Shown here: one piece after another, positions 3,130 through 5,891 of the stretch
Layout: every line of letters starts with the position of its first letter
Position numbering within the stretch: position 1 is the first letter of the stretch
Assembly (NCBI GenBank): GCA_026388495.1
Contig: JAPLJQ010000035.1
Coordinates: 1 to 5,891 of the forward strand
Direction: 5' to 3'
Length of the DNA stretch: 5,891 nucleotides
Source of the DNA: Deltaproteobacteria bacterium
Lineage (GTDB): Bacteria > Desulfobacterota > Syntrophia > Syntrophales > UBA2185
Notes under the pieces: generated by a model
Told to the model about the DNA's origin: nothing
The model's input: only the letters and a program-made list of their open reading frames with translations
Database searches by the model: none
Translations under genes and position numbers: made by a program

Positions 3130-5891
3130 ATGTTTGCTGAGCCCCGAACATATTTCGTCAGCGCGATACATTTTCTAAAAAAATGGAAGATCTTTGCAGG
3201 GATCGATGTCCGTAAAGCCCCTCCCTGTTCCGTGATTCTTTTTCCTCTTTATCCCGATGTGCTTTTCTGTGGTTTTGCCGGTGTTCTTGCCGTCAAGAGG
3301 GACAGTGCGCCGGCAGCGTTCGATCCTGTTCATCAACTGATCCGGCGGTTTCAGACAGTGAGACAGAAAAACATCGTGCATTTGCTTACCGGCACGATCT
3401 CTTCCCGTCACTATCTGGACGGCGCGAAGGGCTTGGAAGAAATGGGGGAAACCGTCCTCCGTCTCAAGGAAGACCGCCCCTTTCAGCAGATCTTTTTCGA
3501 TGCGGGAAAAGCGGCGGAACTCTCCGATCTTTTGGCAGACATGAAGGGTTTTTTCTCGGAGGAAGAAAAACTCCTTGAAGAAAATGCCGCCAGTTTCTCC
3601 ACGGTCGATATGGAAACCATCAACAGCAGGCACATCCTCATAAAGGACATCATCTGGAGCATCGAGAAAGATATTCTCGAAAATATCGGAAAAATCCTGC
3701 AGCTTTCGGGTTTAGATCAAACCGACAGCATCACCCCTGAAACACTGAAAAAATACAAAAAACTCAATTTTCTCCTGAACAACATAGACAGACTCGAAGT
3801 CCGGGGAAGAGATTCCGCCGGGATTCAGATATCCTTTACCCTGCATGACGACGCGGCCCTCGAATCAACCATGAAAATCCTTCAGGAGAAAGGTCTGTAT
3901 GATGAATTTCAGAAGAGAGTCCGTCCCGGAGATCTGATCAACGGCTCCGTTCTTCTTACATCATCGTCCCGCGACGGAAAACATACCCTGTCTTTCGTGT
4001 ATAAAATATCTTCCATCATCGGTGAACTGGGTCAGAATGTCAGGGCGTTGAGGAAGGACATTGCCGGGGATGGCGTCTTTCAGGAATTTTCCAGGGTCGA
4101 GACAGTTTTCCAGATATCCATAGGCCATACACGCTGGGCTTCCGTCGGCTCCATTACAGATGAAAACAGCCATCCCGTCAACAATTATACAGTGAGCGGG
4201 AACAAGATGAAAAATTATTCCCATTACGGTGAGGGGAACTGGTTCATCAGCGTGGTTCTGAATGGGGATGTGGACAACTATCAAAGTCTTCGAAACGATC
4301 TGGAGGGTAAGGGGGTTTTCATCGCACCGGATATCACAACGGATACGAAGATCATACCCCTGCAAATCGAGCAATATCTCCTTGAAGGCCACGATCTCAC
4401 GGAGGCTTTCAGACTGGCCGTGTCGGATTTCGAAGGTTCTCACGCCGTTGCCATGATCAGCAATGCCGAACCGGGGAAGGCCTTTCTTGCCCTTAAGGGA
4501 AGCGGACAGTCTATATACATCGGGCTGGCCCCCGATCAATACGTTTTTGCCTCGGAGCTTTACGGCATTGTGGAAGCCACCCCTTTCTTCCTCAAGATGG
4601 ATGGAGAAAAGCCGTCCGATCCCGAGAAGCCTGAATCGACAGGCCGGATATTCGTTATCGACGAAGATTCACAGGGAGGCGTTTCGGGGATAACGGTTCT
4701 CTGTTATGACGGAGCCCCTGTAACTGTCGGGACAGATGACATTCACAGGGCGGAAATCACGACCCGCGATATCGACCGGGGAAACTATCCCCACTTCTTT
4801 ATGAAGGAAATAAACGAATCAACGCTTTCCGTGAGGAAAACCCTGAGAGGCAAGTACCGCATTTCCGTAAACGAAGAGGGGGGATACGCTGTTTCCTTCA
4901 ATTTAGGCCATGACATCATACCGGAAAAGTTCAGACAGTCCCTCATGGGGGGTGAAATCCGGCGGATACTGGTCATCGGTCACGGCACTGCCGCCGTTGC
5001 CGGCATGGCCGTCGCCGATGGTTTTAACCGGTATTTAAAAGATTCTAGAATCCGTATTGAGGCGAAAGTGGCCTCCGAACTGAGCGGTTTCGCCCTCGAG
5101 GACGATCTGAAAGACACCCTGGTTATTCCCATCACACAATCGGGAACAACGACGGATACAAACCGCGCCGTCGCCATGTCGGCAGAGAGGGGCGCCACCG
5201 TTATCGCCATCGTCAACAGGAGACAGTCCGATATCACAAGCAAGGCGAACGGCGTCTTTTACACGAGCGACGGGAGAGATATTGAAATGTCCGTCGCCTC
5301 GACCAAGGCATTCTACTCCCAGATCGTCGCCGGACATATCCTGGCGCTGTGTATTGCCCGGATCCTCAAAACAGTCTCCGACGATTTCATTGCGGGGGAA
5401 CTTCACAATCTGGAACAGGCGCCTCGCATGATGGAAAGGCTCCTGGAAAAACGGGATGACATCAGACAATCCGCCGCGCAAATGGCCAAACAGAGGAGAT
5501 ACTGGGCTGTCGTGGGAAGCGGACCGAACAAGGCGGCGGCGGATGAAATCAGGATTAAAGCCAGTGAGCTGTGCTACAAAACCATATCCTCCGATATCAT
5601 CGAAAACAAGAAACACATCGACCTGTCCGCGGAACCCCTGATCATCGTCTGCGCGGCGGGAAATCCGGAAACAGTCATATCCGACATTGTCAAGGACGTG
5701 GCCATTTTTAAAGCCCACAAAGCGGGTGTCATTGTTTTCGCCGACGAGGGCGAAGACCGGTTCAACAACATCGCCGATGCGGTCATCGGGATTCCCGGAG
5801 CGCCCATGCCCCTGCCGGTTATTCTCAATACACTGGCGGGACACCTCTGGAGTTATTATGCCGCCAGCAGCATTGACGGAGACGCCTCAAT
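3130..5891 (+). CDS. Enlarged GlmS-like glutamine amidotransferase/SIS-domain protein (3' end off window)
   Basis: GlmS uses glutamine to convert fructose-6-phosphate to glucosamine-6-phosphate, the first step to UDP-GlcNAc. The frame has 920 codons without a stop and runs off the right edge; E. coli GlmS is about 608 residues. Glutaminase landmarks: CGFAGVL from Cys47, RGRDSAG 225-231, GHTRWAS 332-338, NSHP 346-349, LNGD 377-380, TTDT 403-406, then YPHFFMKEI 553-561. SIS1 (about 608-745) has GHGTA 617-621, TQSGTTTDT 669-677 and SVASTKAF 721-728. SIS2 (about 785-905) has Lys810, Glu813 and His829 where E. coli has Lys485, Glu488 and His504. Unlike GlmS, there is a 46-residue N-terminal extension, about 153 extra residues between Cys47 and RGRDSAG, and about 63 more before GHTRWAS. 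Spacing from His829 predicts an end near residue 930, just outside the window, unless a further domain follows. GlmS homology is secure; its being a true glucosamine-6-phosphate synthase is inference. Confidence 0.88.
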   Translation, partial: MFAEPRTYFVSAIHFLKKWKIFAGIDVRKAPPCSVILFPLYPDVLFCGFAGVLAVKRDSAPAAFDPVHQLIRRFQTVRQKNIVHLLTGTISSRHYLDGAKGLEEMGETVLRLKEDRPFQQIFFDAGKAAELSDLLADMKGFFSEEEKLLEENAASFSTVDMETINSRHILIKDIIWSIEKDILENIGKILQLSGLDQTDSITPETLKKYKKLNFLLNNIDRLEVRGRDSAGIQISFTLHDDAALESTMKILQEKGLYDEFQKRVRPGDLINGSVLLTSSSRDGKHTLSFVYKISSIIGELGQNVRALRKDIAGDGVFQEFSRVETVFQISIGHTRWASVGSITDENSHPVNNYTVSGNKMKNYSHYGEGNWFISVVLNGDVDNYQSLRNDLEGKGVFIAPDITTDTKIIPLQIEQYLLEGHDLTEAFRLAVSDFEGSHAVAMISNAEPGKAFLALKGSGQSIYIGLAPDQYVFASELYGIVEATPFFLKMDGEKPSDPEKPESTGRIFVIDEDSQGGVSGITVLCYDGAPVTVGTDDIHRAEITTRDIDRGNYPHFFMKEINESTLSVRKTLRGKYRISVNEEGGYAVSFNLGHDIIPEKFRQSLMGGEIRRILVIGHGTAAVAGMAVADGFNRYLKDSRIRIEAKVASELSGFALEDDLKDTLVIPITQSGTTTDTNRAVAMSAERGATVIAIVNRRQSDITSKANGVFYTSDGRDIEMSVASTKAFYSQIVAGHILALCIARILKTVSDDFIAGELHNLEQAPRMMERLLEKRDDIRQSAAQMAKQRRYWAVVGSGPNKAAADEIRIKASELCYKTISSDIIENKKHIDLSAEPLIIVCAAGNPETVISDIVKDVAIFKAHKAGVIVFADEGEDRFNNIADAVIGIPGAPMPLPVILNTLAGHLWSYYAASSIDGDAS

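Noticed and set aside
3257..3336. ATG-TGC start (Met-Cys) at 3257 as a canonical GlmS start
   Set aside because: The codon pair looks right, but it is in another frame. It reads MCFSVV and reaches a stop within 30 codons. Joining it to the CGFAGVL frame would need an indel of about eight bases, not a single-base error.
3175..3633. 152-codon minus-strand frame opposite the GlmS-like N-terminus
   Set aside because: I considered whether it could be the real gene, which would explain the odd N-terminal extension. The plus frame has a strong ribosome binding site, continuous coding and CGFAGVL, while the minus frame shows no motif.
3961..4539. 192-codon open frame on the minus strand
   Set aside because: It is opposite the glutaminase half of the GlmS-like gene, which contains GHTRWAS, LNGD and TTDT on the plus strand. 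It has no family resemblance.
5035..5844. 269-codon open frame on the minus strand
   Set aside because: It lies wholly opposite the SIS domains of the GlmS-like gene, whose plus-strand translation has clear conserved motifs. The minus frame reads as low-plausibility protein rich in Gly, Asp and Arg, with no recognisable motif.
1..5891. CRISPR arrays, tRNA or rRNA genes, insertion sequences, attachment sites
   Set aside because: I saw no regularly spaced direct repeats, cloverleaf-like sequences, transposase motifs or long terminal inverted repeats on either strand.

Overview
The window looks like bacterial chromosome of moderate GC. Every supportable gene is on the + strand, tightly spaced and apparently co-directional. 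Protein resemblances, above all the beta-helix protein, suggest a Deltaproteobacteria/Desulfobacterota-like organism, possibly of the Syntrophus type. That placement rests on remembered family resemblance, not on a search.

Layout: positions 1-399 hold no confidently identified gene. One frame is open from the left edge to 273 and may be the tail of an upstream gene. An AT-rich stretch follows, then a plausible promoter (329-355) and an interrupted inverted repeat (341-380) just before moaC. The genes then run: moaC (400-879, molybdenum cofactor synthesis); a small membrane protein with a PH-like domain (891-1415); a 103-residue Fis-type helix-turn-helix protein (1463-1774); a 419-residue left-handed beta-helix protein resembling the acetyltransferase half of GlmU but lacking its uridylyltransferase half (1840-3099); and a very large GlmS-like protein that starts at 3130 and leaves the window at 5891 still open, with 920 codons visible.

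The last two genes form the most interesting unit. GlmS makes glucosamine-6-phosphate from fructose-6-phosphate and glutamine, and GlmU later acetylates and uridylylates the product. Here a GlmU-like beta-helix protein lies 30 bases upstream of a strongly remodelled GlmS. The GlmS-like protein has a 46-residue extension before its presumed nucleophile Cys47. It has about 150 extra residues between that Cys and the RGxDSAG motif, and about 60 more before the GHTRWAS motif. It nevertheless keeps the Lys-x-x-Glu and His positions of the isomerase site. This suggests a divergent or auxiliary amino-sugar system, perhaps with a propeptide-activated or altered glutaminase. The small Fis-like protein just upstream is a possible local regulator. 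The link between moaC and this module may be no more than positional.
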